64,000 bases of DNA from Achromobacter insolitus (GCF_002209555.1 NZ_NJIF01000014.1:1-64000), one strand, 5' to 3'. Positions 6,990 through 16,832 are shown, counted from the stretch's first letter. A program made the numbers and translations. Notes: generated from the letters alone by a model not told the origin.

Positions 6990-8966
6990 TCAGGCGGCCT
7001 TCTGCATTTTGTCAAAGTGAGCGTTTTCGATGCGTTCGACTTCCGCGGCCGGGACCCAGTAGTCGACGTCGCGGTCATAGGCGCGGACGATGAACGAACC
7101 GATCATGCCGACGAAACCGACGATGGACAGCCACCAGATGTGCCAGATCAGGGCAAAGCACATGACCAGGCCAAAGGCGCCGATGAATACGCCGGCGGCG
7201 GTGTTCTTCGGCATGTGGATGTCTTCGTACTTGGCCGGGCGCTTGTAAGCCTTGCCGTTCTGCTTGTCTTCCCAGAACTGGTCCAGCGAGTCAACGTGCG
7301 GCACGTGGGCGAAGTTGTAGAAAGGAGCGGGCGAAGAGATCGACCATTCCAGCGTGCGGCCATCCCAGGGATCGCCGGTGATGTCCTGGTTCTGCTTGCG
7401 CTGGCGAACCGACACGAAAACTTGCTGCAGCAGGAACCAGATGCCCAGCATGATCAGCGCGGCGCCGGCCAGGGCGACCAGCAGGTAGGGCTGCCATTCG
7501 GGGTTGTCGTAGTGGTTCAGGCGACGGGTCATGCCCTTGAAGCCCAGGATGTACAGGGGCATGAAGGCCAGGAAGAAGCCGACGAACCAGCAGTAGAACG
7601 AATAGCGGCCCAGGCGTTCGTTCAGCTTGAAGCCGAAGGCCTTGGGGAACCAGTAGGTCATGCCGGCGATGCAACCGAACACCACGCCACCGATGATGGT
7701 GTTGTGGAAGTGGGCGATCAGGAACAGGCTGTTGTGCAGCACGAAAGACACGCCGGGGATGGCCAGCATCACGCCGGTCATGCCGCCGATGACGAAGACG
7801 ATCATGAAGCCCAGCGTCCACAGCACCGGCGTGGTGATGCGCAGGCGGCCGCGGTAGATGGTGAACAGCCAGTTGAAGATCTTCGCGCCCGTCGGGATCG
7901 AGATGATCATTGTCGCTATGCCGAAGAAGGCATTGACGTTGGCTCCCGCGCCCATGGTGAAGAAGTGGTGCAGCCAGACCAGGAACGACAGCACGCCGAT
8001 GGCGGCCGTGGCGTAAACCATGGATTTGTAGCCGAACAGGGTCTTGCGGGCGTAGGTGGCAACGATTTCCGAATACACGCCGAACGCCGGCAGCACCAGG
8101 ATGTAGACCTCGGGGTGGCCCCAGATCCAGATCAGGTTCACGTACATCATGACGTTGCCGCCCATGTCGTTCGTGAAGAAGTGCGTGCCCAGGTAGCGGT
8201 CCATCGTCAGCAGCGCGAGCGTTGCGGCCAGCACGGGGAAGGCAGCGACGATCAGGACGTTGGTGACCAGCGAGGTCCAGGTGAAGATCGGCATCTTCAT
8301 CAGGCTCATGCCCGGCGCGCGCATGCGCAGGATGGTCACGATGAAGTTGATACCGCTAAGCGTGGTGCCCAACCCGGATATCTGGAGCGCCCAGATGTAG
8401 TAATCCACCCCCACGCTCGGGCTGTAGTCCAGCCCGGAGAGCGGCGGATAGGCGAGCCAGCCGGTCGCGGCGAATTCGCCCACGAACAGCGAGATCATCA
8501 TCAGCGCGACGCCGGCGCCGAACAGCCAGAAGCTCAGCGAGTTCAAGAACGGGTAGGCCACGTCGCGAGCGCCGATCTGCAGCGGCACGACAAGGTTCAT
8601 CAGCCCGGTGATGAAGGGCATCGCCATGAAGAAAATCATGATGACGCCGTGGGCGGTGAAGATCTGGTCGTAGTGGTGCGGCGGCAGGAAGCCCGCCGAG
8701 TCGGCGGACGCGACCGCCAACTGGGTACGCATCATGATGGCGTCGGCGAAGCCGCGCAGCAGCATGATCAGGGCGACGATGATGTACATCACGCCGATAC
8801 GCTTGTGGTCGACCGTGGTCAGCCACTCCGTCCAGAGATACTTCCACTTCTGGAAGTAGGTGATGGCGCCGAAGACCGCTAGGCCTCCCAGGCACACGGC
8901 GGCCAGCGTAACCATGACGATGGGTTCATGGTACGGAATGGCCTCGAGGGTGAGTTTCCCGAGCAT
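6990..8966 (-). CDS. cyoB: Cytochrome bo3 ubiquinol oxidase subunit I
   Basis: 658 residues, the catalytic haem-copper subunit with about 15 membrane helices. It shows the haem-copper signature [13 protein letters not shown] (CuB histidine, the cross-linked tyrosine and the D-channel glutamate), the LHHFFTMG pair of CuB histidines, and the haem-ligand region [11 protein letters not shown]. An N-terminal helix precedes the core as in E. coli CyoB. It reduces oxygen to water and pumps protons. Two bases after the cyoA stop, so cotranscribed. Confidence 0.98.
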   Translation of the reverse strand: MLGKLTLEAIPYHEPIVMVTLAAVCLGGLAVFGAITYFQKWKYLWTEWLTTVDHKRIGVMYIIVALIMLLRGFADAIMMRTQLAVASADSAGFLPPHHYDQIFTAHGVIMIFFMAMPFITGLMNLVVPLQIGARDVAYPFLNSLSFWLFGAGVALMMISLFVGEFAATGWLAYPPLSGLDYSPSVGVDYYIWALQISGLGTTLSGINFIVTILRMRAPGMSLMKMPIFTWTSLVTNVLIVAAFPVLAATLALLTMDRYLGTHFFTNDMGGNVMMYVNLIWIWGHPEVYILVLPAFGVYSEIVATYARKTLFGYKSMVYATAAIGVLSFLVWLHHFFTMGAGANVNAFFGIATMIISIPTGAKIFNWLFTIYRGRLRITTPVLWTLGFMIVFVIGGMTGVMLAIPGVSFVLHNSLFLIAHFHNTIIGGVVFGCIAGMTYWFPKAFGFKLNERLGRYSFYCWFVGFFLAFMPLYILGFKGMTRRLNHYDNPEWQPYLLVALAGAALIMLGIWFLLQQVFVSVRQRKQNQDITGDPWDGRTLEWSISSPAPFYNFAHVPHVDSLDQFWEDKQNGKAYKRPAKYEDIHMPKNTAAGVFIGAFGLVMCFALIWHIWWLSIVGFVGMIGSFIVRAYDRDVDYWVPAAEVERIENAHFDKMQKAA

Positions 8967-8968
8967 TG

Positions 8969-9877
8969 TTAGTTAATTCCTGCGATCAGATTGTTCGACG
9001 TGGGGGTGCACGTGGCGGAGTCCACGCCGGCCATCTTGGTCATGGTGCTGCCAAGAATGAAATCAAACATGGCGGGGGGCGCCGAGGAGTACTTGACGAC
9101 CGGGTTGTGCTCGCTGCGCTTGGTCAGCTCCGCATAGACCTCGGGGGTCAGCGCGGCCGGGGCGGCCTTGGCTTCCTTGATCCAGTTGTCGAACCCTTCC
9201 TGCGGCATGGCGATGGCCTTGAAGCGCATGCCGGAGAAGCCGGCGCCGCTGTAGTTGGCCGAGATGCCCGCATAGGTGCCGGCTTCGCGCGCGTTCAGGT
9301 GCAGCTTGGTCTCCATGCCAGCCATCGAGTAGATCTGGCTGCCCAGCTGGGGGATGAAGAACGAGTTCATGACCGTGGCCGAGGTGATCCGGAAGTTGAC
9401 CGGCACATCGACGGGGAACGCGATCTCGTTGACCGTGGCGATGTCGTACTCGGGGTAGATGAACAGCCACTTCCAATCCAGCGAAACCACCTCGATGGTC
9501 ACCGGCTTGTGTTCGGACACGAGCGGCTTGTAGGGATCCAGCGCATGCGTCGAGCGCCAGGTGATCACGGCCAGAATGGCCACGATGATACAAGGGATGG
9601 TCCAGACTACGACTTCGATCGCCGTGGAGTGGGCCCACTTGGGCTGGTAGTCAGCTTTGGTGTTGGAGGCGCGGTATTTCCAGGCAAAAGCCAGGATCAT
9701 GACGATGACTGGAATCACGACGATGAGCATCAGCCCGGTCGTCGTGAACAGCAAAGTCCTTTCCTGGATGCCGATATCTCCCTTGGGGGAGAGGATTTCC
9801 ATGTTGCAGCCGCCAAGCAGCATGACCGCGCCGACGCTAAGAATGCGCGTAAGGGTCGCAAGGAGGGGGTGTTTCAC
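8969..9877 (-). CDS. cyoA: Cytochrome bo3 ubiquinol oxidase subunit II, lipoprotein
   Basis: 302 residues from a GTG (9875-9877). This start gives a normal lipoprotein signal ([13 protein letters not shown], Cys near residue 22); the open frame upstream would run through the RegA box at 9976-9994 and is rejected. Two membrane helices are followed by a periplasmic cupredoxin domain that lacks the CuA cysteines, as expected for a quinol rather than cytochrome c oxidase ([41 protein letters not shown]). First gene of cyoABCD. Its upstream region carries three RegA-like palindromes. Confidence 0.95.
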   Translation of the reverse strand: MKHPLLATLTRILSVGAVMLLGGCNMEILSPKGDIGIQERTLLFTTTGLMLIVVIPVIVMILAFAWKYRASNTKADYQPKWAHSTAIEVVVWTIPCIIVAILAVITWRSTHALDPYKPLVSEHKPVTIEVVSLDWKWLFIYPEYDIATVNEIAFPVDVPVNFRITSATVMNSFFIPQLGSQIYSMAGMETKLHLNAREAGTYAGISANYSGAGFSGMRFKAIAMPQEGFDNWIKEAKAAPAALTPEVYAELTKRSEHNPVVKYSSAPPAMFDFILGSTMTKMAGVDSATCTPTSNNLIAGIN

Positions 9878-9975
9878 GTACAGCCTTGGATGGAAGGTGG
9901 AAAATGCTGCGTAGCAGCAAGCGGAAGTGCTGCTAGGCAGCAACGTCCATCCTATCGGCTTGATATGGGTCAAGC

Positions 9976-9994
9976 ATGCGACGAATGGTCGCAT
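9976..9994. promoter_or_regulatory. RegA/RegR-type box 1 (cyoA-proximal)
   Basis: ATGCGAC-N5-GTCGCAT, a perfect 7-bp dyad with a 5-base spacer, about 100 bases upstream of the cyoA start. It fits the GCGNC-N5-GNCGC pattern described for RegA/PrrA/RegR sites. Confidence 0.68.
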
Positions 9995-10072
9995 TGCCTG
10001 GGGGGATTCCGCCCCAAGGGAAACAGATTTAGGGTTTTCCTAGGGGGGCAGGGGGCTGCTGCAGGGTTCCAG

Positions 10073-10093
10073 GGTGCGACGATATGTCGCACC
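10073..10093. promoter_or_regulatory. RegA/RegR-type box 2
   Basis: GGTGCGAC-N5-GTCGCACC, a perfect 8-bp dyad with the same core and spacer as boxes 1 and 3. Its centre lies 34 bases from that of box 3 and 98 from that of box 1. Confidence 0.68.
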
Positions 10094-10107
10094 TGCACAT
10101 GCGGGAT

Positions 10108-10126
10108 ATGCGACGATTTGTCGCAT
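10108..10126. promoter_or_regulatory. RegA/RegR-type box 3 (regA-proximal)
   Basis: ATGCGAC-N5-GTCGCAT, spacer GATTT. It ends 10 bases before the regA stop codon, so it belongs to the cyoA promoter region and not to the regA promoter. Spacer bases (GATTT, GATAT) are also similar between boxes 2 and 3. Confidence 0.68.
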
Positions 10127-10135
10127 CTGCACAAA

Positions 10136-10687
10136 TCAGTCGATGAGCACCTCGCGTTCCGGCCCCGGTTTTTTGGCCAGTTTGCGCTGCAGGGAGCGCC
10201 GGTGCATGCCCAACAGGCGAGCGGCCGCCGAAACATTGCCGCCGGTTTCGTGCAGGGCCTGGTGGATGTGCTCCCATTCTAGGCGGTGCAACGGTGTCAT
10301 GGTGGTTTCGATCGTAACGTTTTCCGGCTTCACCAGGCCCAGCGTGCGCAGGATCATCGGCGCCGTGGCGGGCTTGGGCAGGTAGTCGTCCGCGCCGCGC
10401 TTGATGGCCTCGACGGCGGTGGCCACGCTGGCGTAACCGGTGACCAGCAGGATCCGCATGTCGGCGCGCAGGGCGCGCAGCGGCCGGATCAAGGTCAGGC
10501 CGGAGTCTTCGCCCAGGCGCAAGTCCACCAGGGCGAAGGCGGGGCGGATTTCCTCGGCCACGCGCAGCGCTTCGGCGATGCCGGTGGCGGTTCGGGTTTC
10601 CAGGCCGCGGCGCGACAGGCTGCGCTGCAAGGTGCGCACATACAGCTCGTCGTCGTCGATCAGCAGGCCAAGATCGGTTGGGTTCAT
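10136..10687 (-). CDS. regA: Redox response regulator, RegA/ActR/PrrA type
   Basis: 183 residues, the usual RegA size. Receiver domain (1-120) has the acidic pocket LLIDDDE and phospho-acceptor Asp55 (ALVDLRLGEDSG). A short linker leads to a Fis-type helix-turn-helix (about 145-175; GGNVSAAARLLGMHRRSLQRKL), whose recognition helix matches the near-invariant RegA/PrrA helix. Start at ATG 10687, 5 bases after the regB stop. In Rhodobacter and relatives this protein controls terminal oxidases, nitrogen and carbon fixation in response to redox state. Here it sits directly upstream of cyoABCD, with three likely binding sites between. Confidence 0.92.
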   Translation of the reverse strand: MNPTDLGLLIDDDELYVRTLQRSLSRRGLETRTATGIAEALRVAEEIRPAFALVDLRLGEDSGLTLIRPLRALRADMRILLVTGYASVATAVEAIKRGADDYLPKPATAPMILRTLGLVKPENVTIETTMTPLHRLEWEHIHQALHETGGNVSAAARLLGMHRRSLQRKLAKKPGPEREVLID

Positions 10688-10692
10688 TGCAC

Positions 10693-11895
10693 TCAAGTCC
10701 CGGGGTTCCCTAGCGGGAGGTAAAAACGAATACGCGTGCCGCCATCTTCGGCGGCGGTCATGGTCATTTCGCCGCCCATCTGTTCCACCGTGGCGTGCGA
10801 TAGCGCCAGGCCCACGCCCAGCCCTCCCGGCTTGCCGCTGTTGAACAGGCTGGTCGCCGGCAACAGGGTCTGGTCGGGATCGAAACCCCGGCCGTAGTCC
10901 CTGACTTCGCCGCGCAGGGCGCCATAACCGTACTCCAGATGCAGATCCACGCGAGGGGCGCCGGCGGCTTCGCCGGCATCGGCCGCGTTGTTCAAGAGGG
11001 CCTGCAGCAGGTGGGCGATGGCCGGATCCACCCGCAGGCTGCCAGGCAGGCTGCCCGAGCGCTGCAGGTCGATGGTCGGCCGGATCAGGCGCCACTGTCC
11101 CACCACCCGGACCAGGTCCACCGCGGTTGGGACCGCCAGATTGCGGATACGTTCCCGGCACAGGGCCAGCAGCTGGCTGAGCGTGGAGACGTCGGCGCGC
11201 AGGTCGTCGTCCTTGACCTCGGCGGCGATCTCGTCGGCCAGCAGCGTCATGGTCGCCAGCGGGGTGTTCAGTTCATGCGCCATCGCCGCGGCGTGAGTGG
11301 CCAGGGCGACGATGCCTTCGTTGCGGGTGAAGCGTTCGCGCAGCCGCGCCAGTTCGCGTTCGCGGTCGCGCAGGTCCGAGGCCAGGCGGGTCGAAAACAC
11401 CAGCACCACCACCACGGAAATGAGGAAATTGGCGCCCATGCCCCATAGCAGCAGCGTGTGGGTGTCGACCTCGCCGCGCAGCGGCTGGCCGAAGATCGCC
11501 GCCGCCGCATAGCCCGAGATGCCCGCCACCGCCGCGGCCAGCGCCCAGTTGCGCGGCAAGGCCAGGGCCGCCAGCGCGGTCAGGATCAGGAACATCATGC
11601 CGAACGGATTGCTGATTCCGCCGCTCCAGCCCACCATCCATGCCAGCACCGCCATGTCCACGAACAGATGGCCGAATGCCGTGGCATGGGACAGGTCACG
11701 GCGGTGCCGCAGGCGCAGGCTTGCGTAGACGTTGAAGCCGATCAGCGCGCCGACGCCGATCCACAGCGGCTCCAGCGGCAGGGCCAGGCCCAGCACGCTG
11801 CTGGCCAGCAGGATGGTGGCGGCTTGGCCCGCGATGGCGAGCCAGCGCAGGCTGCAGAGGGTACGCAGGAAGGAAAAGGCGGAACTACCGGGCAT
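10693..11895 (-). CDS. regB: Redox sensor histidine kinase, RegB/PrrB type
   Basis: 400 residues. Six membrane helices (about 15-170) include GGISNPF (92-98), the GGxxNPF heptapeptide shown in RegB to take part in ubiquinone sensing. The H-box AHELNTPLATM (phosphorylated His207) is followed by Cys246 (LLALCRERIRNL), in the region of the redox-active cysteine of RegB. The C-terminal ATPase domain has NNAADAG and GLGVGLALSHATVEQMGG. Directly precedes regA. It likely senses quinone pool state and controls RegA phosphorylation. Confidence 0.92.
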   Translation of the reverse strand: MPGSSAFSFLRTLCSLRWLAIAGQAATILLASSVLGLALPLEPLWIGVGALIGFNVYASLRLRHRRDLSHATAFGHLFVDMAVLAWMVGWSGGISNPFGMMFLILTALAALALPRNWALAAAVAGISGYAAAAIFGQPLRGEVDTHTLLLWGMGANFLISVVVVLVFSTRLASDLRDRERELARLRERFTRNEGIVALATHAAAMAHELNTPLATMTLLADEIAAEVKDDDLRADVSTLSQLLALCRERIRNLAVPTAVDLVRVVGQWRLIRPTIDLQRSGSLPGSLRVDPAIAHLLQALLNNAADAGEAAGAPRVDLHLEYGYGALRGEVRDYGRGFDPDQTLLPATSLFNSGKPGGLGVGLALSHATVEQMGGEMTMTAAEDGGTRIRFYLPLGNPGT

Positions 11896-12129
11896 ATCCA
11901 GACACAGAGGTGCCGGCTGGCTGCCGGCGGGTACGGGCGCCCGGCTGCGCGGAACGCTGGCATCCGGGCGCGGCGGGGGGAGCCGGCTGCCGCCGCGCCG
12001 GCAAGGACGCGGACGGTGGATGTGCTGGCATTGTATGGTGAATCAGCAACCGCCGCCGGCCGGCCCCCGGCTTATATGTCCCCGAATTTCGGCCGGCAGT
12101 GCCGGTCCGCCGTTGCGCCTGCCTCTGTA

Positions 12130-12489
12130 TTAATGGATATCAGAGGTGCCGCTGTGCGCCATCGCGGCAGGAGGGTAGTCTTCCTGGTCGGACGCCATCT
12201 GGCCCTGGACCTGCGCCTGCTGCAGCTCCTGCTCGACCTGCGCGCGGGTTTCGCTCTGGCGGGAGACGACGGGGGGAGGATAGTCTTCCTGGCCGAAGGT
12301 GTATTGGCCATTGGCCTTGGCCTCGGCCAGTTCGGCGCTGACCTGGCCCGCCGTCTTGGCGGCGGGGGCGGCGTAGGTGACGCGCCAGTCGCCGTAGAGG
12401 TCGCGAGAATACTGCGTGGTCTGGGCCTGGACGGCGCCCGCGGCGGCCAAGCCGGCGCATAGCAATAAGGTCTTGCTGTAGGTCTTCAT
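12130..12489 (-). CDS. DUF4148 secreted protein
   Basis: 119 residues with a signal peptide (LLLCAGLAAAGAVQA, cut before QTTQ). Two imperfect repeats each have an AxVxxELxxAxxxGQ helix followed by QEDYPP. Same exported family as the protein at 2171-2527 but more diverged between repeats. Function unknown. It lies between regB and the copper chaperone gene on the same strand, but the gaps on both sides (234 and 251 bases) suggest its own promoter. Confidence 0.8.
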   Translation of the reverse strand: MKTYSKTLLLCAGLAAAGAVQAQTTQYSRDLYGDWRVTYAAPAAKTAGQVSAELAEAKANGQYTFGQEDYPPPVVSRQSETRAQVEQELQQAQVQGQMASDQEDYPPAAMAHSGTSDIH

Positions 12490-12740
12490 GAAACGCTCCT
12501 GGCAATCAAAGCTTGCGGCCGAGGGCGGCCGCGCCTACGTCCACGATGCTGTCGGCGGACGATTCCTGGATGCGGAAAAGCCTGGCCGGCGGCGCCGCAA
12601 GGGCGCGCGCCGGACCTTTTTCAATTCGACCCGGCGCGCGGCGCGGCGTTGCACGCCAGGCGGCCTTGTTGCAAGGAAGCTGTTTCAGCCGTGCAGCACA
12701 GCTGTCAAGCCACTTTCATGGGGACGTTGCGGGCCGGGCA

Positions 12741-13241
12741 TCAATGGCCATGGCCATGGCCGGCGGCCGGGGCTGCCCCCGCATTCAGCGGACGCGCTAC
12801 CGCATCGACCGGCACGCGCCGCTGGTTCCTGGCGGCATCTTCGACGATCAGCGTCAGGGCGACGTGATCGCCCGCCGCGATCTGGCCGGCCAGATCGATC
12901 AGCATGACGTGGTAGCCGCCGGGCTTGAGCTCAACGGGCTGGCCCGCGGGCAGATCGATGCCTGGCACCTGGCGCATCTTCATGACGTTGTCCTGCATCG
13001 CCATTTCATGGATTTCCACGTGCTTGGCGGCTTGCGATTCCACACCGACCAGGCGGCCCGCGGCGTTGGACGTCAGGCGCATGAAGACGCCCGTGGCATG
13101 CTGGCTGGGCACGGTGGCGCGCACCCAGGCGTCATCGACCTTGATGCCGGCGTCCTGGGCGAGCGCAACATGGTTGGCGCCGGCCAGGGCGCAGAAAGCA
13201 AAGGCGGCGGCCGCCAGGGACTTGATCGCGATTTTTTTCAT
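12741..13241 (-). CDS. PCuAC periplasmic copper(I) chaperone
   Basis: 166 residues with a signal peptide ending near residue 28 (ANHVALAQD). The full copper motif H-x10-M-x21-H-x-M is present: His78, Met89, His111 and Met113. A GHGHGH tail adds further metal-binding potential. PCuAC proteins carry Cu(I) in the periplasm and, with Sco, metallate cytochrome oxidases. The gene follows the Sco gene by 26 bases on the same strand, so the two are almost certainly one operon. Start at ATG 13241; reading further upstream merges into sco out of phase with any signal sequence. Confidence 0.93.
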   Translation of the reverse strand: MKKIAIKSLAAAAFAFCALAGANHVALAQDAGIKVDDAWVRATVPSQHATGVFMRLTSNAAGRLVGVESQAAKHVEIHEMAMQDNVMKMRQVPGIDLPAGQPVELKPGGYHVMLIDLAGQIAAGDHVALTLIVEDAARNQRRVPVDAVARPLNAGAAPAAGHGHGH

Positions 13242-13267
13242 GAGACTGGTCTCTTTGAGAGTTTGGG

Positions 13268-13891
13268 TCAGAGCACGGTGCGCAGATCGTCCACGCATTC
13301 CTGCGCGCTCTGCTGGTGGCGCAGGGCGATGCGCAGCTTGCCGTTCGCGTCGATGACATAGGTCAGCGCGGTGTGGTCCATGGTGTAGGACGAGCCGGTG
13401 GCGACCTTCTGATAGAAAACCTTGAACGATTGGGCGGCCGCGCGGGTCTGCTCGGCATTGCCGCGCAGGCCCACGAAGTCCGGATCGAAGGCTTGGGTGT
13501 AGGCACGCAGGATCTCCGGCGTGTCGCGTTCGGGGTCGACGGTAATGAACAGGACCCGCAGCTTGCTGGCGTCCGCGCCCAGCAGGGTCTTGATCTCGAC
13601 CGCGCGGGTCAGCGCCGTGGGGCAGATGTCCGGGCATTGCGTGAAGCCGAAGAACAGCATCACCGGCTGGCCGGCGTAGTCGGCAAGCTTGCGTTCACGG
13701 CCATCGGTGTCCTGCAGTTGGAAGTCGCCGGACGGCATGCCGGAAAGATCCATGCCGTGCAGCTTGGGCGCATCGGGGCCGCAGCCCGTCAGGGCCAAAA
13801 GGGCGAGTGAGGACAGCAGCAGGCGGCGCCGCGGGTCGGGCGCGTGGGAGTGCGTCGCGCCGAAGCGCGCGCGCGGAAGGGGGGAATGCAT
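13268..13891 (-). CDS. senC: Sco1/SenC copper chaperone, lipoprotein
   Basis: 207 residues. Lipoprotein signal (LLLSSLALLALTGC, Cys37) anchors it to a membrane facing the periplasm. A thioredoxin-like fold has the copper ligands Cys86 and Cys90 (CPDICP) and His173 (YTMDHTALTYVID). It delivers copper or keeps oxidase copper sites reduced. It lies between a DUF2946 gene and PCuAC, all on the minus strand. In Rhodobacter, senC is adjacent to the reg genes; here regBA follow on the same strand about 1.4 kb further on. Confidence 0.93.
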   Translation of the reverse strand: MHSPLPRARFGATHSHAPDPRRRLLLSSLALLALTGCGPDAPKLHGMDLSGMPSGDFQLQDTDGRERKLADYAGQPVMLFFGFTQCPDICPTALTRAVEIKTLLGADASKLRVLFITVDPERDTPEILRAYTQAFDPDFVGLRGNAEQTRAAAQSFKVFYQKVATGSSYTMDHTALTYVIDANGKLRIALRHQQSAQECVDDLRTVL

Positions 13892-13953
13892 GAAAACCTC
13901 GTCGGTTGACGTGTCGTCCAGGGGCGCGGCGAGGGCCGCGCGTTCAGGCGGAG

Positions 13954-14379
13954 TCAGGCGGCGAGTGGCGGTGCGCGGGAGCCTAGCGGCGGACCCGAGG
14001 CGGTTCGCGCGGCCGGGGCATTGCCGGCGGGGGCGGGCAGCGCGGGAAGGCCGGCTGCCAGCAACAGGGGAGTCAGCGCCGGGGCGGGAGCCGGCGCCAC
14101 GTGCGCCAGCAGGCCGAAGGGGCATAGGGCGCCGACATCGGCGGTGTCATGCGCGGTCTTGCTTTTGTCTTCGGACGACAAAGCGAGGGTCAGCGCCGAT
14201 ACATCGCCGGCGGCCGAGCAGAACGTGACCTCCAGCCGGCCGTCATGCAGCGCCCGGGTGTCGGGCATGTAGCCTGTGGGCACCAGCGCGCGCAGCACCA
14301 GGGCCAGGAGCGCCAGCCAAAGCACGCCCCGCGCGCGCGCGGCGCTGCCGAGAGACTGGAGGCGGGTCAGGCGGGACAT
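13954..14379 (-). CDS. DUF2946 family protein
   Basis: 141 residues with an N-terminal hydrophobic segment (VLWLALLALVLRALVPTGYMP). VPTGYMP and the later pair of cysteines (VTFCSA, ALCPFG) match DUF2946, a small family often found with copper and TonB-receptor genes. Function is unknown, with a role in copper handling suspected from gene neighbours only. Probably the first gene of the DUF2946-senC-PCuAC unit (62 bases to senC). The C-terminal third is low-complexity Ala/Pro. A second member lies at 49161-49574. Confidence 0.75.
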   Translation of the reverse strand: MSRLTRLQSLGSAARARGVLWLALLALVLRALVPTGYMPDTRALHDGRLEVTFCSAAGDVSALTLALSSEDKSKTAHDTADVGALCPFGLLAHVAPAPAPALTPLLLAAGLPALPAPAGNAPAARTASGPPLGSRAPPLAA

Positions 14380-14486
14380 GGCGGCATTCTATCCCGCGCC
14401 GCCGACGCAAGCATCTGGCCCCAGCGCCCATGGCGCGTCAAAATCTTGGTACCCTTTAACGCACTCAGATCCCGACATCCCACTCA

Positions 14487-15278
14487 GTGCCCCAGGTTTC
14501 AGTGCTTTCCCCGTCCGCCTCGACCTTGCCCATTTCCGCCTTGCCCGCTGCCGCGGCGTCTGCCGACGCGCGCCAGGACAGGCGATCCTTCCGCTTGTGG
14601 ATGTGCGTGCTGGCGGTGGCGTTGCTGGCCTTGCTGTCCGCCTGCGGCACCACCAAGGTCCAGCCTGGGTACTACCGCGTGCAGTCGGGCGACACGCTGA
14701 CCCAGATTGCGCGCAAGCAGGGCACCAGCGTGAGCAACCTGGTGCGCTGGAACAAACTCTCGAATTCCAATTCGATCGAAGTCGGGCAGTTGCTGCGGGT
14801 CGAGCCGCCGGCCGGACAGGCTCGCACCTCCCCGCCGCCCAGCAAGGCGGGCAGCAAGCCGGCGCCCAAGTCGTCCACTTCCAGCGCGCGGCGGCGCACG
14901 GCTCCGCCGGGCGCGATCTCGCTGGTCTGGCCCGCTCAGGGCAAGGTCACGCGCGGCTACGACGGATCGGGTTCCAACGGCATCGTCATCAGCAATTCCT
15001 CGGGCACGCCGGTCGTGGCCGCCGCGCAGGGCACGGTGGCCTATTCCGGCAGCGGCCTGCGCGGCTACGGCCATCTGGTCATCGTCAAGCACAACGCCAG
15101 CTTCCTGAGCATCTACGCCCACAACAGCAAGCTGCTGGTCAAGGAAGGGCAGCGCGTCAGCCAGGGCCAGAAGATCGCCGAGATGGGCAATAGCGACAGC
15201 AAGCAGGTCGGCCTGTACTTTGAGCTGCGCTATGACGGCCAGGCGGTCGATCCCGCGGGATCCTTGCCGCCGAAGTAG
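14487..15278 (+). CDS. NlpD-like LysM/LytM lipoprotein, probably non-catalytic
   Basis: 263 residues from GTG 14487. An in-frame ATG at 14601 would place the lipoprotein signal (CVLAVALLALLSAC) at the very N-terminus and is a real alternative. LysM domain (YRVQSGDTLTQIARKQGTS) binds peptidoglycan, and the C-terminal LytM/M23 domain includes GYGHLVIVKHNASFLSIYAHN. The zinc ligands of active M23 enzymes are missing: the HxxxD position reads NGIVISNSSG and the terminal HxH position reads LYFELR. That is the pattern of NlpD/EnvC-type activators of cell-division amidases rather than hydrolases. It stands alone, not beside rpoS or surE, so it may be a paralogue (ActS/YgeR-like) of the main NlpD. 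Confidence 0.85.
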   Translation: MPQVSVLSPSASTLPISALPAAAASADARQDRRSFRLWMCVLAVALLALLSACGTTKVQPGYYRVQSGDTLTQIARKQGTSVSNLVRWNKLSNSNSIEVGQLLRVEPPAGQARTSPPPSKAGSKPAPKSSTSSARRRTAPPGAISLVWPAQGKVTRGYDGSGSNGIVISNSSGTPVVAAAQGTVAYSGSGLRGYGHLVIVKHNASFLSIYAHNSKLLVKEGQRVSQGQKIAEMGNSDSKQVGLYFELRYDGQAVDPAGSLPPK

Positions 15279-15330
15279 GAGTCCCCGGGCAGTTGCCGGC
15301 CCTGGGTGCGCGCCAGCGGCTGCCGTCGTC

Positions 15331-16082
<752 letters not shown>

Positions 16083-16086
<4 letters not shown>

Positions 16087-16832
16087 CGGTTCTTCTCGTT
16101 AAAGACCGCGTGCTGGCCAAAGCGCCGTTCCAGGCGGACCTGCGCGGCGGACAGGACGGAGCTGAACACCAGGTAGATCAGCGCTGCCTCGGTGTACAGG
16201 ATCAGCGGTTCATAGGTGACCGCAGCGATGCGTTGCGCCGCCTGGAAGATTTCGGGCACGGTCAGCACCGCCGCCAGCGAGGTGTCCTTGACCAGCGCGA
16301 TGAAGGAGTTGGACAAGGGCGGCACCGCCACGCGCGCCGCCTGCGGCAGGATGGTACGGCGCAGCGCCTGCGCGCGCGTCATGCTGAGCGAATAGGCGGC
16401 TTCCCATTGGCCCTTGGTAATGGATTCGATGGCCCCGCGTATCACTTCCGAGTTGTAGGCGCCCACATTGAGAGTGAAACCGATCAGCGCGGCGGGCAGC
16501 GGGTCGAGCACGATGCCGGCGCTGGGCAGGCCGTAGAAGATCACGAATAGCTGCACGAGCAGCGGCGTGCCGCGGATCAGCCAGACGTAGAAGCGCACAA
16601 CCGCCACCAGCGGGGCGGGGCCGAACAGGCGGATCAGCGCCACCACGAAGGCCAGCGCCAGCCCCAGCGCGAACGACATCAGCGTCAGGGGGACCGTGAA
16701 CATCAGCCCCGCATGCAGCAGGGGCCAGAACGAATCCACCATCAACTGCACCCAGGCAGGCACCGCCCAGTTGCCAAGTTGCGCCAGCAGCCAGTCAGGC
16801 AGGACGGATTGCAGCCAGGGGGGTAGCGTCAT
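16083..16832 (-). CDS. tcyL: Amino acid (cystine-type) ABC transporter permease
   Basis: 249 residues with about five membrane helices. HisMQ-family permease with the EAA loop (GAIESITKGQWEAAYSLSM, then LPQAARVAVPPLSNSF and LVKDTSLAAVLTVPEIF). The stretch after the EAA loop is strikingly close to E. coli TcyL. RGTPLLVQLFVIFYGLP is also conserved. It likely works as a homodimer with the ATPase encoded just downstream. Fifteen bases after the binding-protein gene. Confidence 0.87.

Noticed and set aside
6348-8882. 844-codon open frame on the plus strand across cyoB and cyoC
   Set aside because: Antisense shadow in a high-GC region; the protein is His/Gln/Arg/Asp-rich low complexity and the minus-strand cyo genes are certain.
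10136-11161. 341-codon frame that would extend regA into regB
   Set aside because: The extra N-terminus is an off-frame reading of regB; RegA proteins are about 180 residues and the ATG at 10687 fits.
12604-12640. CGCGCGCCGG/CCGGCGCGCG 10-bp inverted repeat upstream of the DUF4148 gene
   Set aside because: Made only of G and C in a GC-rich region and with a 17-base loop; chance is likely and there is no T run for a terminator.
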